A stretch of DNA of 20,187 nt from JAVDCA01 sp035293985 (GCA_035293985.1 DATGLS010000033.1:1-20187); one strand, 5' to 3'; shown: positions 8,130 through 15,308, counted from the first letter of the stretch. The notes: generated by a model from the letters alone, not told the origin. Made by a program: numbers and translations.

Positions 8130-10803
8130 TGAAGTGGACCGCGCAACGCATCGCGCCCGCCTTGGTGAATTCAAGCTTTCCTTTGAGCTGGCGCGCCAGC
8201 GCCTGTACGAGGGCGAGACCTGATGAGCGCACGCCCGGGGCCGGCGTGAAGCCCGGGCCATCGTCTTCCACGTAAAGCTCAAAAGCCGCCCCATTGTTCG
8301 TCAAGCCGACGCGGATCTCACCGGGCTCGTTGCGCAATCCGTGCTTGACCGCATTGGTGAGGAGCTCGTTGAGAATGAGGGCGAGCGGTGCCGCGGCGTC
8401 GTTCCACAGCGACCCCTGCGCGACCTCGACCCGGATGTGCGCCTTGCCGGCGAAAGTCTGCTGCGCAGTTCGGCAGACGCTGTCGAGAAACTCCTGCGCC
8501 GAGAAGGTGGTGCCGCCCGGGGTGTTGTAGAGCACCTGCTGGGCCGCCGCCATGGCGCCGACGCGGCGGCTCGCATCCTCGAGAACGCTGCGCGCGTCCG
8601 AGTTGCGCGTCCCGCGCATCGCCGAGTTCAGCAGCACGTGCAGGACCTGCAGGTTGTTCTTGACCCGATGATGGAGCTCGCGCAGTAGCAGACGTTGGTG
8701 CGTCTCGGCGTGCTTGCGCTCGCTGATGTCGACCAGCATGTTGATGCCGCCGACCACCCTTCCATACGCGTCGCGCAGCGGCGTCGGATAAGGGATGAAG
8801 GGCACGCGGGTGCCATCGGGCCGCTCAGCGACCGCCTCGACGTTGCGGATGATGCGGCCTTCCTTCAGCGCGATCGCCATCGGACACTCCTCGTGCGGGA
8901 GCGGCGTTCCGTCGGGCCAGTAGAGCTTCCAGGTGACGCACCACTTGTCGACGCCGACGATCGGCCGATGGCCGGACAGCTCCACGGCCGCCTCGTTGAA
9001 GTAGGTCAGCGTGCCGTCCGCATCGGTCGTGTAGATCGCGGCCGGGATGGCGGCGAGCAGGTCCTGCAGCCGCTGCTCGCTCGCACGCAGCTCCGCCTCC
9101 GCGCGTTTGCGCGCCGTGATGTCGCGCGCGATCTTCGAGGCGCCGACGATGCGGCCCTCGGCATTGCGCAGCGGCGAGATCGTCAGCGAGACGTCGAGCA
9201 GACGCCCGTCCTTGCGGCAGCGGACGGTCTCGACGTGGTCGACCCGCTCGCCGCGGCGCAAGCGGGCGAGGATCTCCGGCTCCTCGTCCTGGCGATCGGC
9301 GGGAATGATCCGGGTGATCGGCTGCCCGATCATCTCTTCGGCCGTGAAGCCGAAGATGCGCTCCGCGCCGGCGTTCCAGCTGGTGACGATGCCGTCGAGG
9401 TTCTTGCTGATGATGGCATCGTCGGAGGACGCCACGATCGAGGCGAGTCGGCGGGCTGCCGTGTCGGCCGCCTCGAGCTCGGTGACGTCGGCAAGCGACG
9501 AGACCCAACCGACCACATGACCGTGGGCGTCGTGTTCCGGCAGGTAGATGCCGCGGAAGACGCGCGCGCCGGCGGCCGGATAACGCAGCTCGGTCTGCCA
9601 TTCGACCCGCTCGCCGCCGAGAACCTTTTCGATGTGCGGCCGCAGCGCGGCGAGGTTGCGCTCGCCGATGATGTCGGCGATCGGCTGGCCGACGAACTCG
9701 GCGGCCTCGCGGCCGACCTTGCGGGCGTAGGCCGGGCTGACGTAGCGGTAGCGCAGGTCGCGGTCGCAACGAACGATCATGAACGGCGTGATGTTCATGA
9801 CGAGGTCGATCTCGGCTTCCTTGGCGCGAGCGCGCTCCTCCGCGTCGATCCGCGCGAGGTTGAAGGCGAGCTGGCGCGCGATGACGACCGCCAGGGCGAT
9901 TTCCTGGTCGCCGAAGGCGTGCGGCGCCGCATGGTAGCTCATGAACTTACCGATCAGCCGTCCGCCGGCGAGGAGTGGGATGAACGAGAGCGCCGCGATG
10001 CCCTCGGCCTCCAGCGCGCCGCGCAGGGCAGGTGGCAGGTCGCCCGCCGTGACGTCCGCGATCCAGACCGGCTGCGGGTCCGGCGCGTCGGCCGGCCAAG
10101 GTGAATGGCCCTCGACGGCCGCACGATAGGAGGCGGACAGGCCGCGCCAGGCGACGAAGCGCATCACGCCGGCGGCATCGGCCAACAGCACCGAGGCGCG
10201 CTCGCAGCCGAGCACGGCCACGATGGCGTCGAGCGCCGCCGCGTACATGTCGTCGCGCGAGGCGGCGCGCTGCAGGCGGTCGGTGAGCTCGTGGAGGGCG
10301 GCCTGCTCGCCCGCCTTGCGCGACAGCGCCACCTCCGCCTCGCGCCGCTGCTCGATCTGCCGGGCGAGGGCGTCCTCGGCGCGTCTCAGGTCGCTGCGAT
10401 CGACGAGCAGGTTGACGACGCCCACGAGCTCGCCCGCGTCGTCGAAGACCGGCGTCGGGTGGGCCGCGAATGGAACCCGGGTACCGTCGGGTCGCTCGGC
10501 GATCTCCTCCATGCCGCCGACTGCCCGTCGCTGCTTGATGGCCAGCGCGGCCGCAGATTCGTCGTGCGGCAAAGGCGTTCCATCCGGCTGGTAGAGCTTC
10601 CACGCGCCCGACCAGGATGCCGTGCCGGGGGCGGGGCGGCGTCCCCACAAGGCCGCGGCCGCCTCGTTGTAGAAGGTGACCCGACCTTCGCGATCGAGGC
10701 TGTAAATGGGGGCCGGCAGCGCGGCCGCAATGGTGCGGAAGTCGGCCTCGTTGGCGCGAAACACTGGCGGAAGAGTGGATGCCAGAACTTCCGCACGGCT
10801 CAT
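8098..10803 (-). CDS. Multi-PAS/GAF sensor histidine kinase, HisKA_2 (HWE-like) family
   Basis: A 901-residue kinase with no evident membrane segments, so a soluble cytoplasmic sensor is inferred. Domain order is PAS (22-137), short coiled linker (138-168), GAF (~170-318), PAS (~330-445), PAS (~452-567), PAS (581-695), HisKA_2 with phospho-acceptor H712 in ELHHRVKNN, and a HATPase_c domain with N-box NELLTNAVKHG (812-822) and G-box DDGPGF. The first and last PAS domains are close duplicates (for example DGTPLPH and AERPDGTRVPF occur in both). The HRVKNN phospho-acceptor box marks the family that feeds alphaproteobacterial stress and light responses. Start ATG at 10803; the ribosome site is weak. 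An EcfG-type promoter lies ~40 bases upstream. The gene overlaps the response regulator, giving a two-gene operon. Confidence 0.93.
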   Translation of the reverse strand: MSRAEVLASTLPPVFRANEADFRTIAAALPAPIYSLDREGRVTFYNEAAAALWGRRPAPGTASWSGAWKLYQPDGTPLPHDESAAALAIKQRRAVGGMEEIAERPDGTRVPFAAHPTPVFDDAGELVGVVNLLVDRSDLRRAEDALARQIEQRREAEVALSRKAGEQAALHELTDRLQRAASRDDMYAAALDAIVAVLGCERASVLLADAAGVMRFVAWRGLSASYRAAVEGHSPWPADAPDPQPVWIADVTAGDLPPALRGALEAEGIAALSFIPLLAGGRLIGKFMSYHAAPHAFGDQEIALAVVIARQLAFNLARIDAEERARAKEAEIDLVMNITPFMIVRCDRDLRYRYVSPAYARKVGREAAEFVGQPIADIIGERNLAALRPHIEKVLGGERVEWQTELRYPAAGARVFRGIYLPEHDAHGHVVGWVSSLADVTELEAADTAARRLASIVASSDDAIISKNLDGIVTSWNAGAERIFGFTAEEMIGQPITRIIPADRQDEEPEILARLRRGERVDHVETVRCRKDGRLLDVSLTISPLRNAEGRIVGASKIARDITARKRAEAELRASEQRLQDLLAAIPAAIYTTDADGTLTYFNEAAVELSGHRPIVGVDKWCVTWKLYWPDGTPLPHEECPMAIALKEGRIIRNVEAVAERPDGTRVPFIPYPTPLRDAYGRVVGGINMLVDISERKHAETHQRLLLRELHHRVKNNLQVLHVLLNSAMRGTRNSDARSVLEDASRRVGAMAAAQQVLYNTPGGTTFSAQEFLDSVCRTAQQTFAGKAHIRVEVAQGSLWNDAAAPLALILNELLTNAVKHGLRNEPGEIRVGLTNNGAAFELYVEDDGPGFTPAPGVRSSGLALVQALARQLKGKLEFTKAGAMRCAVHFNERVRAEASA

Positions 10804-10843
10804 AACGGGTGATGTCCCAACGGCACAACGATGATCATGCGAT

Positions 10844-10869
10844 AACGCTGGACGTTACAGGATCGTTCC
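10844..10869 (-). promoter_or_regulatory. EcfG (general stress sigma factor)-type promoter for the kinase operon
   Basis: On the minus strand GGAAC (10869-10865) is followed after 17 bases by CGTT (10847-10844). This matches the GGAAC-N16/17-CGTT consensus of sigma EcfG, the general stress response sigma factor of Alphaproteobacteria. A start of transcription near 10837 would leave a ~34-base leader before the kinase ATG, which is a sensible distance. Confidence 0.6.
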
Positions 10870-10909
10870 GAGGCGGTCGAGAAGCCTCGATGACCGCCAC
10901 AGCTTGCCC

Positions 10910-11025
10910 GGGTCTGGGGCCTCGTTCCGGCGCTTTGGGGGCCGCTTGGGGCCGCCTTGGCGCCCTGGAGGCTTGCTTGGAACTGGCTCTGGCTTGGGTC
11001 TGGCTTTGGCCTCTGCCTGGCGGAT
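10910..11025. repeat. Low-complexity TGGC/TTGG-rich stretch in the intergenic gap
   Basis: Part of the 382-base gap (10804-11185) between the kinase and the ketopantoate-reductase-like gene. It consists of imperfect short reiterations of CTTGG, CTGGC and TTTGGCC, such as GGCTCTGGCTTGGGTCTGGC. Its composition (few A, strong T/G) differs from the flanking genes. A short open frame here reads as Leu/Trp/Ala-rich and is not credible as a gene. Confidence 0.5.
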
Positions 11026-11065
11026 TCTAACTGGGCCCCTTGGTAGGTACGGCCGGAAGGGCGGA

Positions 11066-11119
11066 CGGCCGGACCGGCCGGATCAGGCAGAGCTGCTCCG
11101 ATTTGCGTGCATATGCACG
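11066..11119. promoter_or_regulatory. Palindromes upstream of the ketopantoate-reductase-like gene
   Basis: Two dyads precede the gene. CGGCCGG (11066-11072) and CCGGCCG (11074-11080) mirror each other around one base. CGTGCATATGCACG (11106-11119) is a perfect 14-bp palindrome, with two more matching outer pairs after one mismatch, 66 bases before the GTG start. The second is a plausible homodimer binding site. No regulator gene adjoins it in an obvious way. Confidence 0.4.
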
Positions 11120-11185
11120 TAATCGGATTTGTGCCATATGGGCGCGGCGCCGCATGCAGGCGGCATTCGCAAGGGGAGAGATCGG

Positions 11186-12109
11186 GTGCGCATTCTGGTG
11201 GTCGGAGCCGGCTCGACCGGCGGGTATTTCGGCGGGCGCCTCGCCCAGGCCGGCCGTGACGTCACCTTCCTGGTGCGGCCGGCGCGGGCCGCGGCCCTGC
11301 GGGCCAAGGGGCTGCAGATCGTGAGCCCCTACGGCGACGTGACGCTCGCGCCGCAGCTCGTCACCGCCGACGCCCTCGAGGAGCCCTTCGACGTCGTGCT
11401 GCTGACCGTGAAGGCGTTCGCGCTCGACGCGGCGCTCGCCGACATGGCACCGGCGGTCGGACCGCAGACCATGATCCTGCCGGTGCTCAACGGCATGCGC
11501 CACGTCGATCGCATCGTCGAGCGCTTCGGCGCGCCGGCGCTGGTCGGATGCGTCGCCAAGATCGCGACGAACATCGACGGGGAAGGGCGGATCGTGCAGC
11601 TCAGCCGCCTGCAGGACCTCGCCTACGGCGAGATGGACGGCGCACGCTCGGCACGCGTGCAAGCGCTCGATGCGACGATGCAGGGGGCAGGCTTCCCGGC
11701 CCGTCTTTCGCCCGACATCCAGGTCGAGATGTGGGAGAAGTGGGATCTGCTCGCCGCGATCGGAGCCATCTGCTGCCTGATGCGCGGCAATGTCGGCGAG
11801 GTGAACGCCGCGCCGGGCGGAACGGCGTTTGCGATCGGCCTCATTGATGAGGTCGTCGCGGTGGTGACGGCCGAAGGGCATCCGCCGCGGCCCGCCTACC
11901 TCGCCGAGATGCGCAAGATGCTGACCGATCCGGCTTCGACCGGAACCTCATCGATGTACCGCGACCTGGTGCAAGGCCGCCCGGTCGAGGCCGAGCAGAT
12001 CGTCGGCGACATGGTCGCGCGCGGCGCGCGGCACGAGGTGGCGACGCCGCTGCTCAACGCCGCGTATGCGAATTTGAGCGTTTATCAGAAGCAGATTGCC
12101 AAGGGTTAG
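11186..12109 (+). CDS. Ketopantoate reductase (PanE/ApbA) family protein
   Basis: A 307-residue NADPH-dependent 2-ketoacid/ketopantoate reductase-family enzyme. The N-terminal Rossmann fold shows VVGAGSTGGYFGG (5-17), VLLTVKAF with K76, and LNGM with N102. The C-terminal helical domain holds K185 in MWEKWDLL (equivalent to E. coli PanE K176) and E268 in RPVEAEQIVGD (equivalent to E256). The catalytic set therefore looks intact. The true substrate may be ketopantoate (pantothenate/CoA synthesis), but many Rhizobiales carry several paralogues acting on other 2-oxo acids, so I give no gene symbol. The GTG at 11186 is chosen because AGGGGAGAG lies 6 bases upstream; a longer ATG start at 11129 adds a non-homologous leader. 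It appears monocistronic. Confidence 0.9.
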   Translation: MRILVVGAGSTGGYFGGRLAQAGRDVTFLVRPARAAALRAKGLQIVSPYGDVTLAPQLVTADALEEPFDVVLLTVKAFALDAALADMAPAVGPQTMILPVLNGMRHVDRIVERFGAPALVGCVAKIATNIDGEGRIVQLSRLQDLAYGEMDGARSARVQALDATMQGAGFPARLSPDIQVEMWEKWDLLAAIGAICCLMRGNVGEVNAAPGGTAFAIGLIDEVVAVVTAEGHPPRPAYLAEMRKMLTDPASTGTSSMYRDLVQGRPVEAEQIVGDMVARGARHEVATPLLNAAYANLSVYQKQIAKG

Positions 12110-12110
12110 C

Positions 12111-12280
12111 GTGGGCGCGGCAGGGTGGGCATATCAAAGGCGGCCGAGCCATTTCGGTTCATCACATTCGGTCGGACCCGCCGTGCCCACGCGGACCGGC
12201 TTCTCGCGTCGGCACAGCGGGTCCGCCTCCGTGCCGCATCGCCAACACCTCGGCCGCCTTGGATTTGTCCACCCTACGGC
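12111..12280. repeat. Intergenic inverted-repeat element (GGGTGGGC/GCCCACC type)
   Basis: Between two convergent genes. AGGGTGG (12122-12128) pairs with CCACCCT (12269-12275), and GTGGGCGCGGC at 12111 has a near-complement GCCGTGCCCAC around 12180-12190. The motif family (CGTAGGGTGGGC ... GTGCCCACC) resembles a dispersed intergenic repeat of Bradyrhizobium/Rhodopseudomonas-like genomes. No gene is seen in it; it may help terminate both neighbours. Confidence 0.45.
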
Positions 12281-12283
12281 CGG

Positions 12284-12970
12284 CTAAATCGCCAGCGCGA
12301 AGTGCTCCATCAGGGCGCGGCGGCCGGCCGGGGTGATGCGCAGCGCGCGGCTGTCGCGCACGCGCTCGACCCATTTGAGATCGAAGCAGCGCTGCGCCAG
12401 CGCGGCTCCGACGGCGCCGCCGATATGTGGGCGGCGCTCGGTCCAGTCGATGCAGGGGCGGCAGAAGACACGGCGCCTGGCGCGCGCCGCCGCAAAATCG
12501 ACGCCGAGCTTGCCGAGGAAATCGAGGCCGGCCGGGGTCACCTCGCCGGCCTCGTCGCCCAGCACCAGGAGCTCGCGCTCGGTCATGCGGTCGGCAAGGC
12601 CGACGCCGAGCGTGCCGGCGAAGTGGTCGTAGCAGGTGCGCGCATGGCGCATCTGCTCGTCGAGCCGCGTCTTGGGCTGGAAGCGGGGCGGCCCGAGCAG
12701 GGCGACATTCATGATGCCCTCGAGCATCTGCGCGACGTGCGGTCCGGCAAGGCGATAGTAGCGGTGGCGGCCCTGCTTCATCAGCCCGAGCAGGTTTGCG
12801 GCATGCAGCTTGGCGAGGTGGCCGCTGGTCGTCTGCGGCGAGACGCCGGCCGCATGGGCGAGCTCGGTCGCGGTGAGCGCGCGGCCGCCCAGGAGGGCGA
12901 CCAGCATGCTGGCGCGGGCGGGATCGCCCACGAGCGATGCGACCTCGGCGATTTGCGGCGCGTTCGACAC
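12284..12970 (-). CDS. ArsR-family (winged-helix) transcriptional regulator
   Basis: A 228-residue regulator, about twice the size of a minimal ArsR protein. The N-terminal winged helix (~8-85) has the recognition region TATELAHAAGVSPQTTSGHLAKL (33-55) and the wing GRHRYYRL. The C-terminal half ends in a second winged-helix-like stretch and carries C113/H116 (RTCYDHF) and C170/C173 (FCRPC), a possible metal or thiol sensor site. GTG at 12970 is preferred since homologues (as recalled) begin SNAPxIAE; an in-frame TTG at 12997 would add nine residues encoded by a 10-bp tandem repeat. It is divergent from the MFS gene and probably controls it and itself through the palindrome at 13043. The inducer is unknown. 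Confidence 0.87.
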   Translation of the reverse strand: MSNAPQIAEVASLVGDPARASMLVALLGGRALTATELAHAAGVSPQTTSGHLAKLHAANLLGLMKQGRHRYYRLAGPHVAQMLEGIMNVALLGPPRFQPKTRLDEQMRHARTCYDHFAGTLGVGLADRMTERELLVLGDEAGEVTPAGLDFLGKLGVDFAAARARRRVFCRPCIDWTERRPHIGGAVGAALAQRCFDLKWVERVRDSRALRITPAGRRALMEHFALAI

Positions 12971-12997
12971 GGCTCGACATGGCTCGACGTGGCTCAA
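12968..12997. repeat. Three tandem 10-bp repeats at the regulator start
   Basis: CACGGCTCGA, CATGGCTCGA and CGTGGCTCAA follow each other without gap, matching each other at 7-9 of 10 positions. A fourth, weaker unit precedes them at 12958-12967. A period of one helical turn in the leader/start region suggests either slippage expansion or an array of contacts for a DNA-binding protein. Confidence 0.6.
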
Positions 12998-13006
12998 CCC
13001 GCCCCG

Positions 13007-13035
13007 AATATAGGCCGTCGGTCGCGCCTTGCCAC
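13007..13035 (-). promoter_or_regulatory. Candidate promoter of the ArsR-like gene
   Basis: On the minus strand GTGGCA (13035-13030; 4 of 6 to TTGACA) is spaced 17 bases from TATATT (13012-13007; 5 of 6 to TATAAT). Transcription would begin near 13000, giving a ~30-base leader to the GTG at 12970 and almost none to the TTG at 12997, which favours the GTG. Confidence 0.4.
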
Positions 13036-13042
13036 GCGCGAT

Positions 13043-13062
13043 GCTACGGCTGGAACCGTAGC
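13043..13062. promoter_or_regulatory. Candidate operator between divergent arsR-like and MFS genes
   Basis: GCTACGG (13043-13049) and CCGTAGC (13056-13062) form a perfect inverted repeat around CTGGAA. It lies just upstream of the candidate -35 of the regulator gene and 60 bases before the MFS start, a placement that would let one dimer control both directions. Binding by the neighbouring ArsR-like protein is inferred. Confidence 0.55.
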
Positions 13063-13122
13063 GTTCGGGATGGCCAAAAACAGTCTGGCTTCCGATCTTG
13101 GCCGCACAGCCAGGAGGCCGTT

Positions 13123-14400
13123 ATGGACCGCAACTTCGATCACACGCCCGCAAACGCAAGCGCATCTGCATGTGTTTCCGTATCCCCGCAAAAGCCCCGC
13201 GTGTTCTACGGCTGGCTGGTCGTGGCGGCGGGCTTTGCGGTGACCTTCGTCGGCTTCGGCTGCGTCTACTCGTTCACCGCCTTCATCGAGTCCCTCGAGC
13301 ACGATTTCGGCGCCTCGCGCGGCGCGGTCTCGGCCGTGTTCTCGCTCGCCGCCTTCATCTATTTCGGGCTCGGTAGCCTCAGCGGGCCGCTCGCCGACCG
13401 GTTCGGATCGCGCCGCCTCGCGCTCGCCGGCATGATCCTAGTGGGCCTGAGCATGGCGGCGGCGGGCGCCGCGCAGAATCTACCGGAAATCCATGCCGCC
13501 TACGGCCTCGGCATGGGCATCGGCGTTGGCCTCGCTTACGTGCCGGCGATGGGCGCGACGCAGCGCTGGTTCCTGCGCTATCGCGCGCTCGCGTCGGGCC
13601 TTGCCAGCAGCGGCATCGGCGCCGGCACGCTCGTGGTGCCGCTCGTCGCCGCGCTGCTGATCGCGTGGCTCGGATGGCGCGAGGCCTTTCTCGTGCTCGG
13701 CGTCGCGGCGGCGCTGATCGGCGCCGGCTCGGCGCTCCTGATCGCCAACGATCCGCGCGAGCGCGGCCTTGCGCCCGACGGCGCGGCGGCCCCGCCCGAT
13801 GGCGATGCGGCGAAGCGTATCGCGGGCGCTGCGATTGTCGACGCCGTGAGATCACGCCGCTTCATCCTGCTCTACGTCGGCTGTCTCGCCTGCGCGTTCG
13901 GCGTGTTCGTGCCGTTCGTGCACCTCGTGCCCTATGCGGTCGACCACGGCATCGCGCGATCCTCGGCCGTGCTGCTGGTGAGCGCGATCGGCGTCGGCAG
14001 CACGATCGGCCGCTTCTTCCTCGGCGGCCTCGCCGACCGGTTCGGGCGCGAGATCAGCCTGATGGCGACGTTCCTCGGCATGGCGCTCGCGCTGGTGATC
14101 TGGCTCGTCTCGACCAGCTTCTGGCCGCTCGCGCTGTTCGGCTTCATCTTCGGCAGCGCCTATGGCGGCTGGGTCGGCCTCCTGCCGGCGGTGGTGATGG
14201 ACTATTTCGGCGGCCGCAATGTCAGCGGCATCATCGGCATCCTCTACACGAGCGCCGGGATCGGCACGCTGATCGGCCCGAGCGCCGCCGGCTTCGCGTT
14301 CGACGTGAGCCACAGCTACACGATGCCGATCCTGATCAGCATCGGCGGCAACCTGGTCGCGGCGGCGTTGACGTGGATCATGCGGCGCGGGGACGCGTAG
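13123..14400 (+). CDS. Major facilitator superfamily transporter
   Basis: A 425-residue integral membrane protein with about 12 predicted transmembrane helices in two bundles, separated by a polar loop near residues 215-235 (GLAPDGAAAPPDGDAAKR). The MFS motif A appears in both halves: GPLADRFGSRR near residue 88 and GGLADRFGRE near 304. The N-terminal ~25 residues are polar and cytoplasmic. It resembles the oxalate/formate antiporter and monocarboxylate-transporter-like branch (FYGWLVVAAGF start), but the substrate cannot be assigned. AGGAGG lies 5 bases upstream of the ATG, so expression is likely strong when derepressed. It diverges from the ArsR-like regulator, implying regulated uptake or efflux of a compound sensed by it. 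Confidence 0.92.
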   Translation: MDRNFDHTPANASASACVSVSPQKPRVFYGWLVVAAGFAVTFVGFGCVYSFTAFIESLEHDFGASRGAVSAVFSLAAFIYFGLGSLSGPLADRFGSRRLALAGMILVGLSMAAAGAAQNLPEIHAAYGLGMGIGVGLAYVPAMGATQRWFLRYRALASGLASSGIGAGTLVVPLVAALLIAWLGWREAFLVLGVAAALIGAGSALLIANDPRERGLAPDGAAAPPDGDAAKRIAGAAIVDAVRSRRFILLYVGCLACAFGVFVPFVHLVPYAVDHGIARSSAVLLVSAIGVGSTIGRFFLGGLADRFGREISLMATFLGMALALVIWLVSTSFWPLALFGFIFGSAYGGWVGLLPAVVMDYFGGRNVSGIIGILYTSAGIGTLIGPSAAGFAFDVSHSYTMPILISIGGNLVAAALTWIMRRGDA

Positions 14401-14427
14401 CCCGCATGGAGCGAAGCGGAATGCGGG
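14401..14427. repeat. CCCGCAT hairpin repeat after the MFS gene
   Basis: CCCGCAT (14401-14407) pairs with ATGCGGG (14421-14427), starting at the base after the MFS stop. The loop GGAGCGAAGCGGA is typical of a dispersed intergenic repeat of Rhizobiales (GCCCGGATGGAGCGAAGCGGAATCCGGG type). It may also serve as a terminator-like stem. Confidence 0.5.
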
Positions 14428-14483
14428 GAAAGGCCTTCCTCGGCTTGCGGCGCTTCGGGCCTTCATCCGGGTACGAGGACGCT

Positions 14484-14524
14484 GTCATTGCGAGCGAAGC
14501 GCGCTGCGCGCGCCTCGCAATGAC
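14484..14524. repeat. GTCATTGCGAG hairpin repeat between convergent genes
   Basis: GTCATTGCGAG (14484-14494) is perfectly complementary to CTCGCAATGAC (14514-14524), an 11-bp stem around a GC-rich loop that can pair further. It sits between the convergent MFS and lexA ends. The GTCATTGCGAGCGAAGC head matches a widespread intergenic repeat family; a related element lies at 19969-20039. Confidence 0.6.
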
Positions 14525-14534
14525 GGAGGCCGCC

Positions 14535-15239
14535 TCAGTACTTCCGAAAGAGCCCGACCATCTTGCCCTGGATCTTCACCCGGTTGGGCGGGAGGATGCG
14601 GACCTCATAGGAGGCATTCGCGGGCTCGAGCGCGATCGACGCGCCGCGGCGGCGGAAGCGCTTGAGGGTGGCTTCCTCCTCGTCGATCAGCGCGACCACG
14701 ATGTCGCCGGTGTCGGCGGCCTCGGTCTTCTTGATCAGCGCCATGTCGCCGTCGAGGATGCCGGCCTCGATCATCGAGTCGCCGCGCACCTCGAGCGCGA
14801 AGTGCTCGCCGGTCGAGAGCAGGTCGGGCGGCATGTTGATGACCGCGCTCTTGGTCTGGATCGCCTCGATCGGCGTGCCGGCGGCGATGCGGCCCATCAC
14901 CGGCACGGCAACCGGGCGGCCGCCGTCCTCATCCGCGTTGGCCCGCCCCCGGCCGAGATTGCCTTCAATCACCGCGGGCGTGAAGCCGCGCGAGCGGCCG
15001 CCATTGCCGAGCCCGCCGGCGACGGTCTCGGGCAGCTTGATCACCTCGATGGCGCGCGCCCGGTTGGGCAGGCGACGGATGAAGCCGCGTTCCTCGAGCG
15101 CGGTAATCAGCCGGTGAATGCCCGACTTGGAGCGCAAGTCGAGCGCGTCCTTCATCTCGTCGAAGGAGGGCGGCACGCCCGCCTCCTTGAGGCGCTCGTG
15201 AATGAAACGGAGAAGCTCGAGTTGCTTGCGGGTCAGCAT
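14535..15239 (-). CDS. lexA: LexA, SOS response repressor/autoprotease
   Basis: A 234-residue SOS regulator. It represses DNA-repair genes and self-cleaves when RecA filaments form. The N-terminal winged helix (1-65, MLTRKQLELLRFIHERL...) includes the LRSKSGIHRLI recognition region. A glycine-rich linker (74-108) follows, then the S24 peptidase domain with cleavage site A120-G121 (GRIAAGTPIEA), nucleophile S155 (RGDSM) and general base K193 (EATLKRF). All key residues are present. The ATG at 15239 is chosen by homology to the conserved MLTRKQ start; an upstream TTG/ATG extension is not supported. The gene has its own promoter with an SOS box, so it is autoregulated. It is convergent with the MFS gene. 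Confidence 0.97.
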   Translation of the reverse strand: MLTRKQLELLRFIHERLKEAGVPPSFDEMKDALDLRSKSGIHRLITALEERGFIRRLPNRARAIEVIKLPETVAGGLGNGGRSRGFTPAVIEGNLGRGRANADEDGGRPVAVPVMGRIAAGTPIEAIQTKSAVINMPPDLLSTGEHFALEVRGDSMIEAGILDGDMALIKKTEAADTGDIVVALIDEEEATLKRFRRRGASIALEPANASYEVRILPPNRVKIQGKMVGLFRKY

Positions 15240-15308
15240 GGTCCCCATTCCCCGGGTGGTGGCGGTCGTCGTTTGTCTATCGACCGCGCATAAACAAATC
15301 ATGAACGG

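Noticed and set aside
8695..10104. Long plus-strand open frame opposite the histidine kinase (about 470 codons)
   Set aside because: Low-complexity Arg/Asp/Val-rich shadow; the kinase reads through the same DNA with intact domains.
10809..11030. Small plus-strand open frame between kinase and reductase
   Set aside because: Its translation is Leu/Trp/Ala-rich from the low-complexity patch, with no ribosome site and no recognisable family.
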